A DNA stretch of 64,000 nt from Desulfotomaculum sp. (GTDB lineage: Bacteria; Bacillota; Desulfotomaculia; Desulfotomaculales; Nap2-2B), in the NCBI GenBank assembly GCA_003513005.1, contig DOTD01000044.1, positions 1 through 64,000 of the forward strand, given 5' to 3'. The position numbers were made by a program, and so were the translations under genes. Below, piece by piece: positions 43,061 to 52,502 of the stretch (within the stretch, counting starts at the first letter, position 1; each line of letters opens with the position of its first letter). The notes under the pieces are model-generated. The model was not told the DNA's origin, searched no databases, and saw nothing but the letters and a program-made list of their open reading frames with translations.

Positions 43061-44434
43061 ATGGTTTTTGCAAGTCTTGCTGAAAAATTGCAGGAAACCT
43101 TCCGCAAACTGAAGAACAGGGGCAGACTTACCGAGGCGGATGTCGATGAGGCATTGCGTGAGGTAAGACGTGCTTTATTAGGCGCCGATGTTAACTTTCA
43201 GGTTGTCAAGAATTTTATAGCAGGCATTAAAGAACGGGCAATGGGCCAGGAAGTATTAACCAGTCTTATACCCGGCCAGCAGGTAATTAAAATTGTCCGT
43301 GACGAGATGGCGGAGTTGATGGGCGGAGTGCAGAGCAAAATTAATCTCGCCTCCAAACCTCCTACAGTAGTAATGCTTGTCGGACTACAGGGTTCCGGTA
43401 AAACTACCACCGCCGCCAAATTGGCCAGCCTGCTGCGGAAACAGGGAAAGCAGCCCCTGCTGGTTGCCGCTGATGTTTACCGGGCAGCGGCTGTTAAACA
43501 GCTTCAGGTTCTGGGGCAGCAAATAAATATCCCCGTATTTTCACGAACGGATCTGCAGGAACCGGTAGAAATTGCCCGCCTGGCAGTTGAGCATGCCTTT
43601 GGCGCTGAAAGAGACCTGATTATTTTAGATACGGCAGGGCGGTTGCATGTTGATGACAAGTTAATGGCTGAACTGGAATCAATCAAAGCCAAGGTGCATC
43701 CCCATGAAATAATTCTTGTTGTGGACGCTATGACGGGACAGGTTGCCGTTAATATAGCCCAGGCTTTTCATGAACGTCTTGGCCTGGATGGAGTCATCCT
43801 GACCAAGTTGGATGGTGACAGCAGGGGAGGGGCGGCGCTTTCAATTAAGGCCGTTACAGGCTGTCCGATTAAATTTGTCGGAACCGGCGAGAAATTGGAT
43901 GCTCTGGAGATTTTTCACCCGGACCGTATGGCGGAACGTATCCTGGGCATGGGCGATGTGCTTACTCTGGTTGAAAAGGCGCAGAGCGTTATTGATGCTG
44001 AGCAAATGGAAAAGCTCAATAAAAAGATCTACAGCGCCGAGTTTACCCTGGAGGATTTTTTAGAACAGCTTCATGAAATAAAAAAAATGGGACCGCTACA
44101 GCAACTGATCGGTATGATACCCGGGCTTGGCAATGCTAAAATGTTAAAAGAACTGGGCGAAATTGATGAAAAAGAACTTGTCTATGTTGAAGCTGTGATC
44201 AGTTCCATGACGCGCTGGGAAAGGCACAATCCTCAGGAGATTAACGGCAGCCGCCGCCGGCGCATAGCAAATGGGAGCGGTACCACCATACAGGATGTCA
44301 ACCGCATATTAAAACAGTTTGAGCAGACACGAAAAATGATCAAACAATTTGCGGAGGTGGGCAAGAACGTAAAAAAGGGCGGCAAGTATCTGCCCGGTTT
44401 TATTCAGGACAAACGCGGCAAGCCGTTGTTTTAG
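43061..44434 (+). CDS. ffh: Signal recognition particle protein Ffh
   Basis: 457 aa SRP54 GTPase that targets ribosomes making membrane proteins. The N domain is LTEADVDEALREVRRALLGADV. The G domain has GLQGSGKTTTAAKLA, DVYRAAAVKQL, LDTAGRLHVD and TKLDGDSRGGAALS. The methionine-rich M domain follows, with MIPGLG and SSMTRWERHNPQ ahead of the RNA-binding GSRRRRIANGSGT. It heads the ffh-rpsP-khpA-rimM-trmD block. ylxM, often found upstream, is absent. Confidence 0.97.
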   Translation: MVFASLAEKLQETFRKLKNRGRLTEADVDEALREVRRALLGADVNFQVVKNFIAGIKERAMGQEVLTSLIPGQQVIKIVRDEMAELMGGVQSKINLASKPPTVVMLVGLQGSGKTTTAAKLASLLRKQGKQPLLVAADVYRAAAVKQLQVLGQQINIPVFSRTDLQEPVEIARLAVEHAFGAERDLIILDTAGRLHVDDKLMAELESIKAKVHPHEIILVVDAMTGQVAVNIAQAFHERLGLDGVILTKLDGDSRGGAALSIKAVTGCPIKFVGTGEKLDALEIFHPDRMAERILGMGDVLTLVEKAQSVIDAEQMEKLNKKIYSAEFTLEDFLEQLHEIKKMGPLQQLIGMIPGLGNAKMLKELGEIDEKELVYVEAVISSMTRWERHNPQEINGSRRRRIANGSGTTIQDVNRILKQFEQTRKMIKQFAEVGKNVKKGGKYLPGFIQDKRGKPLF

Positions 44435-44492
44435 AAAAAAGGTAACCAGTGAATTTGAAAACTAAGAGAAGATGAAAAGGCAGGTGATATTA

Positions 44493-44756
44493 TTGTCAGT
44501 TAAAATCAGGCTAAAAAGAATGGGCGCCAAGAAGAAACCTTTCTACCGTATTGTCGTTGCAGATTCCCGTTCGCCGCGGGATGGCCGTTTTGTAGAAGAG
44601 TTGGGTTATTATAACCCCCTTAAAGATCCGGCCGAAGTTAAAATCAATCAGGAAAAAGCAATCAGCTGGCTGAAGATGGGAGCCCAGTCCACGGATACTG
44701 TTCGTTCTTTATTTAATAAAGCCGGTATATTTAGTAAGCTCGCCGAGGATAGTTAA
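44493..44756 (+). CDS. rpsP: 30S ribosomal protein S16
   Basis: 87 aa from TTG 44493, giving the canonical start [30 protein letters not shown] lies at good spacing, whereas an in-frame ATG at 44472 would add seven atypical residues and overlap that site. Other conserved parts: [20 protein letters not shown] and [16 protein letters not shown]. uS16 helps fold the 5' domain of 16S rRNA. Confidence 0.95.
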   Translation: MSVKIRLKRMGAKKKPFYRIVVADSRSPRDGRFVEELGYYNPLKDPAEVKINQEKAISWLKMGAQSTDTVRSLFNKAGIFSKLAEDS

Positions 44757-44796
44757 ATATTACAACTGGGGGATGACGAGGGGGAACTATAATAAG

Positions 44797-45024
44797 ATGG
44801 AAGAGCTGGTTGAGGTTCTGGCCAAAGCCCTTGTTGATCAGCCGGACAAAGTGGTAGTAAATATGATCAAAGGTGAAAAAGCTTATGTGATTGAGGTAAG
44901 AGTTGCCACAGAAGATATGGGTAAAGTAATTGGAAGGCAGGGTAAAATAGCAAGGGCCATACGTACTGTTGTTAAAGCTGCTGCAGCTAAACAACATAGA
45001 AAAGTACTTGTAGAAATTGTTTAA
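44797..45024 (+). CDS. khpA: KH-domain RNA-binding protein KhpA (YlqC)
   Basis: 75 aa. A single type II KH domain with the GxxG loop in VIGRQGKIARAIRTVVKA. In other Firmicutes it pairs with KhpB (Jag) and affects cell elongation and RNA metabolism. ATG 44797 follows GAGGGGG. An in-frame ATG 24 nt upstream is less well placed. Conserved position between rpsP and rimM. Confidence 0.93.
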   Translation: MEELVEVLAKALVDQPDKVVVNMIKGEKAYVIEVRVATEDMGKVIGRQGKIARAIRTVVKAAAAKQHRKVLVEIV

Positions 45025-45032
45025 GGTAATCA

Positions 45033-45060
45033 AGGGGGCAGTTTAAGACCCCCTCTTTTA
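45033..45060 (+). terminator. Terminator between khpA and rimM
   Basis: AGGGGG (45033-45038) pairs with CCCCCT (45049-45054), loop of 10 nt, followed by a T-rich tail. It probably lowers expression of rimM-trmD relative to the ribosomal protein and ffh part. Confidence 0.7.
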
Positions 45061-45114
45061 TTTTATGTCGTAACTGTTTTGTACAACCGGTATTAATAAG
45101 AGGAGACAGTAAAA

Positions 45115-45636
45115 CTGGAAGAGTTATTAATTACGATTGGAAAAGTAATTGACACATACGGAAACCGCGGTTGGGTACGCGTTTTTCCGCTGACTGATTT
45201 TCCGGAACGTTTTTTTAAGATGGACAGAGTAATCCTCACAAAGGGTAACCTGAATAAGGAATACTTCATCAATGAGGTTAAGCAGCATAAAAAATATTTT
45301 CTGATTGACTTCCAGGACATATCCGATATGAATGCCGCCGAACTGCTTACAGGCGCCCTGCTGCAGGTAACTAGAGAGCGGTTGGTGAAACTGCCGGCCG
45401 ATAATTATTTTGTCTTCGATATAATAGGACTTTCCGTATATACCGAAACATCTGAATACCTTGGAAAAATTGAAGATGTGCTTCATACAGGGGCGAATGA
45501 TGTTTATGTGGTCAAAAAGGACAGGCTATCGCTCTTGGTTCCTGCTTTAAAACAGGTAGTTAAAAAAATTGATCTTGACAACTGCCGGATGATTGTAAAA
45601 CTGCCGGAAGGGCTGGAAGCGACCAGTGCTGATTAA
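45115..45636 (+). CDS. rimM: 16S rRNA processing protein RimM, CTG start
   Basis: 173 aa. RimM binds ribosomal protein S19 and assists 30S maturation. The N-terminal barrel begins ITIGKVIDTYGNRGWVRVFPLTDFPERF. The PRC-barrel domain is ADNYFVFDIIGLSVY...LGKIEDVLHTGANDVYVVK, ending LVPALKQVVKKID. The only sensible start is CTG 45115, nine nt after AGGAG. There is no ATG, GTG or TTG in frame nearby, and the first in-frame ATG would delete the conserved N-terminus. It overlaps trmD by 11 nt. Confidence 0.92.
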   Translation: MEELLITIGKVIDTYGNRGWVRVFPLTDFPERFFKMDRVILTKGNLNKEYFINEVKQHKKYFLIDFQDISDMNAAELLTGALLQVTRERLVKLPADNYFVFDIIGLSVYTETSEYLGKIEDVLHTGANDVYVVKKDRLSLLVPALKQVVKKIDLDNCRMIVKLPEGLEATSAD

Positions 45637-46375
45637 TATTCTGACTGTTTTTCCGGAGATGTTTTCAAGCCCATTTAATGCCAGCATTATTAAACGGGCA
45701 AGGGGAAAAGGCCTCCTGGAACTTAATCTGGTTAATATCAGGGATTTTTCAGAAAACAAGCACAAGAGTATCGACGACTCCCCCTTTGGGGGAGGGCAGG
45801 GGATGGTTATGTCAGCTGTTGTTTTTTTTAAGACGATGGATTGGCTGAAAGAAACCCAGGGTGAACAGGACAGGGTTGTTCTGCTCAGCCCCGGCGGACG
45901 TCAATTTAACCAGAAAATTGCCTGGGAACTAAGCCTTCTTAAGAGGATCACACTGATTTGCGGACATTATGAGGGCATTGATCAGCGTGTTCGGGAAATA
46001 GCTTCCGACGAAGTATCAATAGGTGATTATATACTCACTGGAGGTGAAATTCCTTCCATGGTAATAATCGATGCTGTTGCAAGACTTATTCCCGGTGTTC
46101 TGGGAAAGGACAAATCAGCATGCGAAGAGTCATTTAATGATTTGTTGTTGGAGTACCCACAATATACAAGACCCCGGGAACATGGCGGGTTTCATGTTCC
46201 CGAGGTTCTTCTAAGCGGCCACCATGAAAGTATTCGCTACTGGAGGAGGCAGCAATCTCTTTTGCGTACGCTGACAGAAAGGGAGGATTTGCTTTCCAGG
46301 GCTGCCTTAACTGACGAAGATAAGAAAATACTCAAAGAAATTTTTCAGCGTCTTAAAAAATTAAACCTGGAATAA
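45626..46375 (+). CDS. trmD: tRNA (guanine-N1)-methyltransferase TrmD
   Basis: 249 aa SPOUT-class enzyme that makes m1G37 in tRNA and prevents frameshifting. ILTVFPEMFSSPFNASIIKRA, IDDSPFGGGQGMVM, LLSPGGRQFNQ, LICGHYEGIDQRV, IGDYILTGGE and the trefoil-knot region are all present. GTG start inside rimM. rplS, its usual downstream neighbour, is at 0.5 kb instead. Confidence 0.97.
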   Translation: MLINILTVFPEMFSSPFNASIIKRARGKGLLELNLVNIRDFSENKHKSIDDSPFGGGQGMVMSAVVFFKTMDWLKETQGEQDRVVLLSPGGRQFNQKIAWELSLLKRITLICGHYEGIDQRVREIASDEVSIGDYILTGGEIPSMVIIDAVARLIPGVLGKDKSACEESFNDLLLEYPQYTRPREHGGFHVPEVLLSGHHESIRYWRRQQSLLRTLTEREDLLSRAALTDEDKKILKEIFQRLKKLNLE

Positions 46376-46407
46376 TAAATCTTACCAAAAAGATGATTAT
46401 TATAGAA

Positions 46408-46436
46408 AAAGCCTGTTTTTACGGCAGGCTTTATTT
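46408..46436 (+). terminator. Terminator after trmD
   Basis: AAAGCCTG / CAGGCTTT stem with a 9-nt loop and a following ATTTTCC. It ends the ffh operon, and the convergent hypothetical gene finishes just beyond. Confidence 0.75.
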
Positions 46437-46443
46437 TCCTCTT

Positions 46444-46734
46444 TTATTCACCATTATCCGGTGGCGCCGTGTCAATCCGTCTAAGCGGAGTAACTTTGTT
46501 TCTTCGTCCGCTGCCGCTTAAAGGCAATTCACCTTCAGTGATTTCCAGGTAAAAGATTTTGTCGGGATAACAAAGTACAGTTACAACACCGCGCTCTGGT
46601 TCAGTAAGCCATATCCCCTGAAATTCGATCATTTCCCCAAGGTCCATCTTCACCCTCCGGGGTCCATCCAGCACTTCAAGTTCCCACCCCTGAATGCTGA
46701 CAACAATTGTTTTCTTAGGATGGTTGTTTTCCAT
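46444..46734 (-). CDS. Hypothetical 96-aa protein
   Basis: Leftward frame from ATG 46734 with GGAGG upstream on its strand. The sequence (VVSIQGWELEVLDGPRRVKM, then IWLTEPERGVVTVLCYPDKIFYLEITEG) looks like a compact beta-rich soluble protein with a polar tail. No family recognised. It is divergent from the coat genes. The 197-bp gap to the right carries their promoter region and nothing else seen. Confidence 0.6.
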   Translation of the reverse strand: MENNHPKKTIVVSIQGWELEVLDGPRRVKMDLGEMIEFQGIWLTEPERGVVTVLCYPDKIFYLEITEGELPLSGSGRRNKVTPLRRIDTAPPDNGE

Positions 46735-46931
46735 TATACACCTCCAGTGTTTACTTGCCTTATTATTTTACTCATCTAAGCTGACTGATGTTAAAACGAA
46801 GTCATTATATCATATCCCAAAAAGGAGTTGAAGCAACCGCGCCCTATTCTTAGAAAATTTAAGCAGCGGGGGATAAAATATTATATTTCTGAGACATACT
46901 AAGTTAACGAAAACCTGGAGGAGGTGAATAT

Positions 46932-47153
46932 ATGCATCACTGGATGATCACTGAAATAGAAAAGCTTCGTATTTCCGATCAGTTAAAAGCAGAAGAACTA
47001 TGCGCCAAGAAAGCGAATTTCTATTTAAACCAGAGCCGTGATCCCGCTGTTCGGGCCGTGTTGCAGCAGTGTATCGACAAGGGTCAAAGACATGTCAGCG
47101 CCTTAAGCGGTTTGCTTCAGGAAGCCGGGCTGACAAATATAGCCAGGCATTAA
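46932..47153 (+). CDS. Small helical protein, spore-coat-associated
   Basis: 73 aa, starting MHHWMITEIEKLRISDQLKAEELCAKKANFYLNQ. The helical, ferritin-like pattern (E-x6-Q-x-E-E, then DPAVRAVLQQCIDKGQRHV) resembles the half of CotF-type coat proteins that precedes the next gene. AGGAGGTG lies before the ATG. A CATACTAA box with an upstream ATATT about 40 bp before the gene may be a sporulation (sigma-E-like) promoter. The function is inferred from its neighbour. Confidence 0.6.
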   Translation: MHHWMITEIEKLRISDQLKAEELCAKKANFYLNQSRDPAVRAVLQQCIDKGQRHVSALSGLLQEAGLTNIARH

Positions 47154-47183
47154 TATTTCAAAATTGAAAGGAGGTTATTATAA

Positions 47184-47528
47184 GTGGAGTTTACTGATCG
47201 TGATATTTTAACTGACTTACTCATCGGCGCCAAGACAATCTCTACCGGTTACCATACGGCAGTGCTCGAATCGGCAAACGACCGTGTGCGCGGTACGCTT
47301 ATCCAAATCAATAACGAAGAATTAAATACACAAAAGCAAATTTTTGACCTTATGCATTCACGTGGTTGGTATCCGTTAGATCCGGTGTTCACCGGCGTTC
47401 CGATGGGGGCTGAAACAACCGGTATCCGTTCAGAAATGGGTTCAATGGGTTTTACAAGCGCTTATCCGGGAGGAAGTATGGGGACTTCTCCAGGGGCAGG
47501 ACTAGGCCCGATAGGCCGCAGTTGGTAG
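47184..47528 (+). CDS. Spore coat protein, CotF family
   Basis: 114 aa. The Coat_F domain is recognisable in DILTDLLIGAKTISTGYHTA, VLESANDRVRGTLIQINNEELNTQKQIFDLM and SRGWY. The C-terminal third is Gly/Met/Ser-rich and low in complexity. GTG start with GGAGG upstream. Paired with the 73-aa gene and followed by a strong terminator, so the two form a small spore-coat operon. Confidence 0.82.
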   Translation: MEFTDRDILTDLLIGAKTISTGYHTAVLESANDRVRGTLIQINNEELNTQKQIFDLMHSRGWYPLDPVFTGVPMGAETTGIRSEMGSMGFTSAYPGGSMGTSPGAGLGPIGRSW

Positions 47529-47535
47529 TAAAAGA

Positions 47536-47580
47536 AAAGGTAAGCCCGCGTATAGTTCTCTTGCGCGGGCTCACCTTTTT
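47536..47580 (+). terminator. Terminator after the coat genes
   Basis: Long stem AAAGGT-A-AGCCCGCG with CGCGGGCT-C-ACCTTT and TTT tail. Confidence 0.88.
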
Positions 47581-47664
47581 ATTAAAGAGGAGTTCCTGGT
47601 TTTTATGTTATAATAAGATTAATTAGAAGCAAAATTCTATCAAAAAGTACCGGGTGACAATGAC

Positions 47665-50514
47665 ATGGATAAAATCGTAATAAAAGGCGCGCGTATCCAT
47701 AATTTAAAGAATATCAGCCTGGAAATTCCACGCGGGCAAATGGTGGTTTTCACCGGTTTATCCGGTTCAGGAAAGTCTTCACTGGCCTTTGATACTATCT
47801 ATGCCGAAGGACAGCGTCGTTATGTGGAATCATTGTCCGCTTATGCCAGGCAGTTTCTCGGGCAGATGGAGAAACCGGATGTCGATTATATTGAAGGACT
47901 TTCACCTGCTATTTCAATTGACCAAAAAACTACCAGTCATAATCCCCGTTCGACCGTGGGTACAGTAACAGAAATTTATGATTATTTAAGGCTGCTGTTT
48001 GCCCGGATCGGCAGGCCCTATTGTCCTAAATGCGGACAAACCATCACCAGGCAAGCCGTGGAGCAAATGGTGGACCAATTGATTTCTTTGCCGGAAGGAA
48101 CCAGGTTGATGATCCTGGCGCCTGTAATCCGCGGGAAAAAAGGGGAGCACCAAAAACTCATTGAAGGGATCCGTAAAAATGGGTTTTCCCGGATCAGGGT
48201 GGACGGTGAATTATATGATTCGGGAGAAACTCCCGGCATTGATAAAAACAAAAAACATACCATTGAGATAGTGGTAGACAGGTTAATTAACCGTCCCGGC
48301 CTGGAGCAGCGGTTAACCGATTCATTGGAAACCGCTCTTAAAAATGCTGATGGTGTTGCGATTGCCGCAATTGAAGATGGTACGGAGATCGTTTTCAGTG
48401 AAAAATTCGCCTGTCCGGACTGTGGTACAGGACTGCCGGAAATCGAACCCAGGATGTTTTCTTTTAACAGTCCTTTTGGCGCCTGTCCTACCTGTACGGG
48501 TTTGGGAGTTCATAGAAAAATAAATCCTGATCTTGTTATTCCGGATATGAATAAGTCAATAGCCGAAGGCGCCATCGAAGGCTGGTATAAAGGGGCAACA
48601 GCTTATTCCTACCTGGAAGGCGTCGCGGAAAAATACGGTTTTAACCTGGAAACGCCATTGTGCCAACTAACCGCTGAGCAGTTAAACACGATTTATTACG
48701 GGACCGGCCAGGAACAAATAAGGTTCAGGTATAAAAACTCGTACGGGCGGCAAATTGAATACCATGTTCCCTTTGAAGGAATTATGAACAATATAAAGCG
48801 CCGTTACAAGGATACAAATTCAGAATATATGAGTGAAGAAATCGAACGTTATATGAGCTTTCTGCCCTGTCCGGACTGTAAAGGCGAGCGACTGAGAAAA
48901 GAAGCGCTGGCTGTAAAAGTCGGGGGTCTTTCCATAATTGAGGTAAGCCGTTTTCCGGTTTCTGAAATGATTGGCTTTTTTAGTTCTCTTGAACTAACTG
49001 ACAGGGAAAACCTGATTGCCAGGCGTATTCTTAAAGAAATTGCCGAACGTTTGGGATTCCTTGCTAACGTGGGTCTTGATTATCTCACCATTGATCGTCC
49101 TGCAGGTACTCTTTCCGGCGGTGAAGCGCAGCGTATCCGCCTGGCTACTCAGATAGGCAGCGGTCTAACCGGTGTTCTGTACATCCTTGATGAACCCAGT
49201 ATAGGTCTGCACCAGCGTGATAACCGGCGTCTTTTAGATACACTGCTGCATTTAAGAGACCTTGGCAATACAGTTATTGTAGTAGAGCATGACGAAGAGA
49301 CTATTCTCACCGCGGATCATATTGTCGACATTGGCCCCGGGGCGGGAGAAAACGGTGGCGAGGTTGTGGCCCAGGGAAAACTTGAAGATATCACAGACAA
49401 TCCGGTTTCAATCACCGGACAGTATTTAAGCGGCCGGAAGTATGTCCCTGTTCCGGAAGCACGCCGCCGGCCGGATGAAAAATTTCTAACAGTATTGGGC
49501 GCCGCCGGGCATAATTTAAAGAATATAGACGTGAGTTTCCCTCTCGGATTATTTATTTGTGTAACAGGAGTTTCCGGTTCCGGCAAAAGCACACTCGTAA
49601 ACGAAATAATCTATACGAACCTGGCTAAAGAACTGCATGGTTCCAGAAACCGGACAGGATTCTGCAGAGGTATCGAGGGGCTGGAGTTTCTTGATAAAGT
49701 AATCAACGTAGATCAATCACCAATCGGACGGACACCGCGTTCCAATCCGGCGACTTATACCGGGGTTTTTAATGAAATCAGGGATCTGTTTTCACAGCTG
49801 CCCGAAGCGCGCGTACGGGGTTACAAGCCCGGCAGGTTTAGTTTTAATGTTAAGGGAGGACGCTGTGAAGCTTGTTACGGTGATGGTATTGTTAAAATTG
49901 AAATGCACTTTTTGCCGGATATTTACATACCCTGCGAAGTATGCAAAGGTTTAAGGTACAACCGTGAAACTTTGGAAGTAAAATATAAGGGTAAGAGCAT
50001 AGCCGATATATTGAACATGACTGTAGAACAAGCGGCAGAGTTTTTCCGGTTTCAGCCCCGGATCTACAGGCGTTTAAAAACTTTGCAGGATGTTGGTCTT
50101 GGGTACATTCGCCTGGGTCAGCCGGCGCCGGAACTCTCCGGCGGGGAAGCCCAGCGTGTAAAACTGGCTACGGAGCTGTCCCGGCGTTCCAACGGGCGTA
50201 CTATTTACATACTTGACGAGCCTACCACCGGGCTGCATATGGATGATGTGGCTCACCTGCTCAAAGTCCTGCACCGTTTAACGGAAGCAGGTGACACAGT
50301 AGTAGTGATCGAACACAATCTTGATGTAATCAAGACTGCCGACTATATTATCGATCTCGGCCCGGAGGGCGGAGATCGCGGCGGATGTGTAATTGCAGAG
50401 GGAACACCTGAAGAAGTGGCATGTAAGACAGAATCATATACGGGGCAGTTCTTGAAAAAAGTCCTTCCTTCTTTGACTATGAAAGCGCCAGGGTATAAAA
50501 AAATTGTTTCGTAA
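47665..50514 (+). CDS. uvrA: Excinuclease ABC subunit A
   Basis: 949 aa damage sensor of nucleotide excision repair, with two ABC ATPase modules. Walker A sites are [20 protein letters not shown] near the N-terminus and [16 protein letters not shown] after residue 630. Signature [16 protein letters not shown] and [16 protein letters not shown]. Zinc modules include [11 protein letters not shown]...CPTCTG and CEACYGDG...CEVCKG. Full length for the family. 14 nt upstream of uvrC. Confidence 0.98.
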   Translation: MDKIVIKGARIHNLKNISLEIPRGQMVVFTGLSGSGKSSLAFDTIYAEGQRRYVESLSAYARQFLGQMEKPDVDYIEGLSPAISIDQKTTSHNPRSTVGTVTEIYDYLRLLFARIGRPYCPKCGQTITRQAVEQMVDQLISLPEGTRLMILAPVIRGKKGEHQKLIEGIRKNGFSRIRVDGELYDSGETPGIDKNKKHTIEIVVDRLINRPGLEQRLTDSLETALKNADGVAIAAIEDGTEIVFSEKFACPDCGTGLPEIEPRMFSFNSPFGACPTCTGLGVHRKINPDLVIPDMNKSIAEGAIEGWYKGATAYSYLEGVAEKYGFNLETPLCQLTAEQLNTIYYGTGQEQIRFRYKNSYGRQIEYHVPFEGIMNNIKRRYKDTNSEYMSEEIERYMSFLPCPDCKGERLRKEALAVKVGGLSIIEVSRFPVSEMIGFFSSLELTDRENLIARRILKEIAERLGFLANVGLDYLTIDRPAGTLSGGEAQRIRLATQIGSGLTGVLYILDEPSIGLHQRDNRRLLDTLLHLRDLGNTVIVVEHDEETILTADHIVDIGPGAGENGGEVVAQGKLEDITDNPVSITGQYLSGRKYVPVPEARRRPDEKFLTVLGAAGHNLKNIDVSFPLGLFICVTGVSGSGKSTLVNEIIYTNLAKELHGSRNRTGFCRGIEGLEFLDKVINVDQSPIGRTPRSNPATYTGVFNEIRDLFSQLPEARVRGYKPGRFSFNVKGGRCEACYGDGIVKIEMHFLPDIYIPCEVCKGLRYNRETLEVKYKGKSIADILNMTVEQAAEFFRFQPRIYRRLKTLQDVGLGYIRLGQPAPELSGGEAQRVKLATELSRRSNGRTIYILDEPTTGLHMDDVAHLLKVLHRLTEAGDTVVVIEHNLDVIKTADYIIDLGPEGGDRGGCVIAEGTPEEVACKTESYTGQFLKKVLPSLTMKAPGYKKIVS

Positions 50515-50528
50515 AGGCGGAGGGTTTA

Positions 50529-52400
50529 ATGTTAGAGGAAAAATTCGGCAGGCTGCCCAGTGCGCCCGGTGTTTATTTTTTTAAAGATAACGGGGGGGAT
50601 ATAATCTATGTGGGTAAGGCTGTATCCCTGAAGAACCGCGTTCGTTCATATTGCCATGCCGGAGCCGGTCATTCCCCCAAAGTACGTTCTTTGGTTGAAC
50701 GGGCGGTGGATTTTGAATACATAGTAACCGACAATGAAGTTGAAGCCCTTATCCTGGAGTCGAACCTGATCAAGGAGCACCGTCCCCGCTACAATATCCT
50801 TTTGAAAGACGATAAAAGTTATCCCTATCTCAAAATATCCCTGAAAGAAGATTTCCCCCGGATTCAGGTTACGAGAAACTTTGTGCGGGATGGATCTGTT
50901 TATTTCGGTCCCTATACCCAGGTCGGAGCAATTCAGGATACTCTGAACCTGCTCAGAAAGCTCTTTAAATTTCGAACCTGCAATCAGGAAATAACAGAAG
51001 TTGACAGTGGTTTTGGAAAAGCTTCCAGAACAAACAGGCCTTGTCTCAACCACCATCTGAATCAATGCCTGGCCCCATGTTCCGGCCTTGTTACACAGGC
51101 GGAATATATGACCATGATTCAGGAGGTCTGCCTGTTTATGGAGGGCCGTCAGGAAGATGTGGTCAAAAGAATTTCTCTAAGAATGGATGAGGCGTCAAGA
51201 AAACTGGATTTTGAAAAGGCGGCCAGGTTCCGTGATCAGATTAAATCGATCGAACTGGTGATTGAGAAACAAAAAGTAATCCTCAAGAATCCCGGCAATT
51301 TGGATATTGTCGCTGCCGCTGCCGGGCAGGGGCTATGCTGTGCAATGGTTTTCTACATGCGTTCCGGCAAACTTGTCGGCAGGGAGCATTTTTTGCTCAG
51401 GAATACTGAAGATATAGCCAGCGCTGAAATAGTTACCGCGTTTATCAAGCAGTATTACATTAATGTTGATTTCGTCCCGGAAAAGATTCTACTGTCCTGT
51501 GTTATGGAAGAAGAAAAAAAAGTTATTGCAGACTGGCTTTCCTGTAAAAGAGGCGGGAAGGTCAATATATATACTCCCCGTCGCGGGGAAAACAAACGGT
51601 TAATTGAAATGGTTGAAAAAAATGCCTTACTGGCATTGCGGGAAGCAGAAATAACAATGCAAAAAAAACAGCTTGACGATCAGGCCCTGGAAGAACTTAG
51701 GAGGGAACTGGGCCTTCAAAAAACTCTCGCGCGCCTGGAATGTTATGATATTTCAAATAACCAGGGTTCTGAAAATGTTGCTTCAATGGCTGTTTTTGAT
51801 CAGGGAAGAATATCGCCGGACAATTACCGGAGATTTAAAATCCGGACGGTAGAGGGGCCAAATGATTACGCCTGTTTGCAGGAAACATTAACGAGACGGT
51901 TTATGCGAGCCCGTGAAGAAAAAGAGTTGATTAACAGCGGCCGTCTCTCGACAAAGAAAGCCGGATTTCACCGTTTGCCGGATCTGATCATTATTGACGG
52001 TGGCGCCGGGCAGCTTTCCTGCGTCCGGCAGGTGATGAGACAGACGGGCTTCGATTATATCCCGGCTTGCAGTATAGCCAAAGGAGAAGAAGTTATTTAT
52101 CTTGAAGAGAGGGATGAACCTCTTCGTTTGCCTTCCAATTCACCTGCTTTGCAGCTTGTGCAGAGATTAAGGGATGAAGCCCACCGTTTTGCCCTTGCTT
52201 ATCACAGAAAGCTGCATGCATCCAATAGTCTTTCCTCAGTCCTCAACGAGATAAAAGGCATCGGCAAAGTGCGTCAGCGGGCGCTTCTTACAGCATTTCC
52301 TTCTTTAGAAGCGATCAGCAAGGCAACCCTTGATGATTTAACGGAAGTTCCCTGCATGAATTTGCAGGCGGCTCAGGAAGTATATAATTTTTTTCATTAG
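50529..52400 (+). CDS. uvrC: Excinuclease ABC subunit C
   Basis: 623 aa dual-incision nuclease. The GIY-YIG domain is N-terminal (PGVYFFKDNGGDIIYVGKAV). The UVR (UvrB-binding) motif is near residue 215-240 (KLDFEKAARFRDQIKSIELV). The RNase H-like domain has CYDISNNQGSENVASMAVF and LIIIDGGAGQLSCV. The tail is a helix-hairpin-helix (IKGIGKVRQRALLTAFPSLEAI). GTTTAATG start after uvrA with GGCGGAGG. Co-transcribed. Confidence 0.97.
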   Translation: MLEEKFGRLPSAPGVYFFKDNGGDIIYVGKAVSLKNRVRSYCHAGAGHSPKVRSLVERAVDFEYIVTDNEVEALILESNLIKEHRPRYNILLKDDKSYPYLKISLKEDFPRIQVTRNFVRDGSVYFGPYTQVGAIQDTLNLLRKLFKFRTCNQEITEVDSGFGKASRTNRPCLNHHLNQCLAPCSGLVTQAEYMTMIQEVCLFMEGRQEDVVKRISLRMDEASRKLDFEKAARFRDQIKSIELVIEKQKVILKNPGNLDIVAAAAGQGLCCAMVFYMRSGKLVGREHFLLRNTEDIASAEIVTAFIKQYYINVDFVPEKILLSCVMEEEKKVIADWLSCKRGGKVNIYTPRRGENKRLIEMVEKNALLALREAEITMQKKQLDDQALEELRRELGLQKTLARLECYDISNNQGSENVASMAVFDQGRISPDNYRRFKIRTVEGPNDYACLQETLTRRFMRAREEKELINSGRLSTKKAGFHRLPDLIIIDGGAGQLSCVRQVMRQTGFDYIPACSIAKGEEVIYLEERDEPLRLPSNSPALQLVQRLRDEAHRFALAYHRKLHASNSLSSVLNEIKGIGKVRQRALLTAFPSLEAISKATLDDLTEVPCMNLQAAQEVYNFFH

Positions 52401-52444
52401 TATAAGAGGCTAACATGAGCACGTAGGCAGTTGGCCGCCCTAAT
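52401..52444 (+). repeat. Dispersed repeat, copy B
   Basis: TATAAGAGGCTAACATGAGC and onwards to 52444 matches 22849-22892 with only a few changes (core ATGAGCACGTAGGCAGTTG). It is placed after uvrC and 60 bp before the glucokinase gene. Confidence 0.7.
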
Positions 52445-52502
52445 GAACATTTTTCTTAAAGTACAAAATAAAAAAGTATGAAAAGGAAAGATTTAAATAA
52501 GA

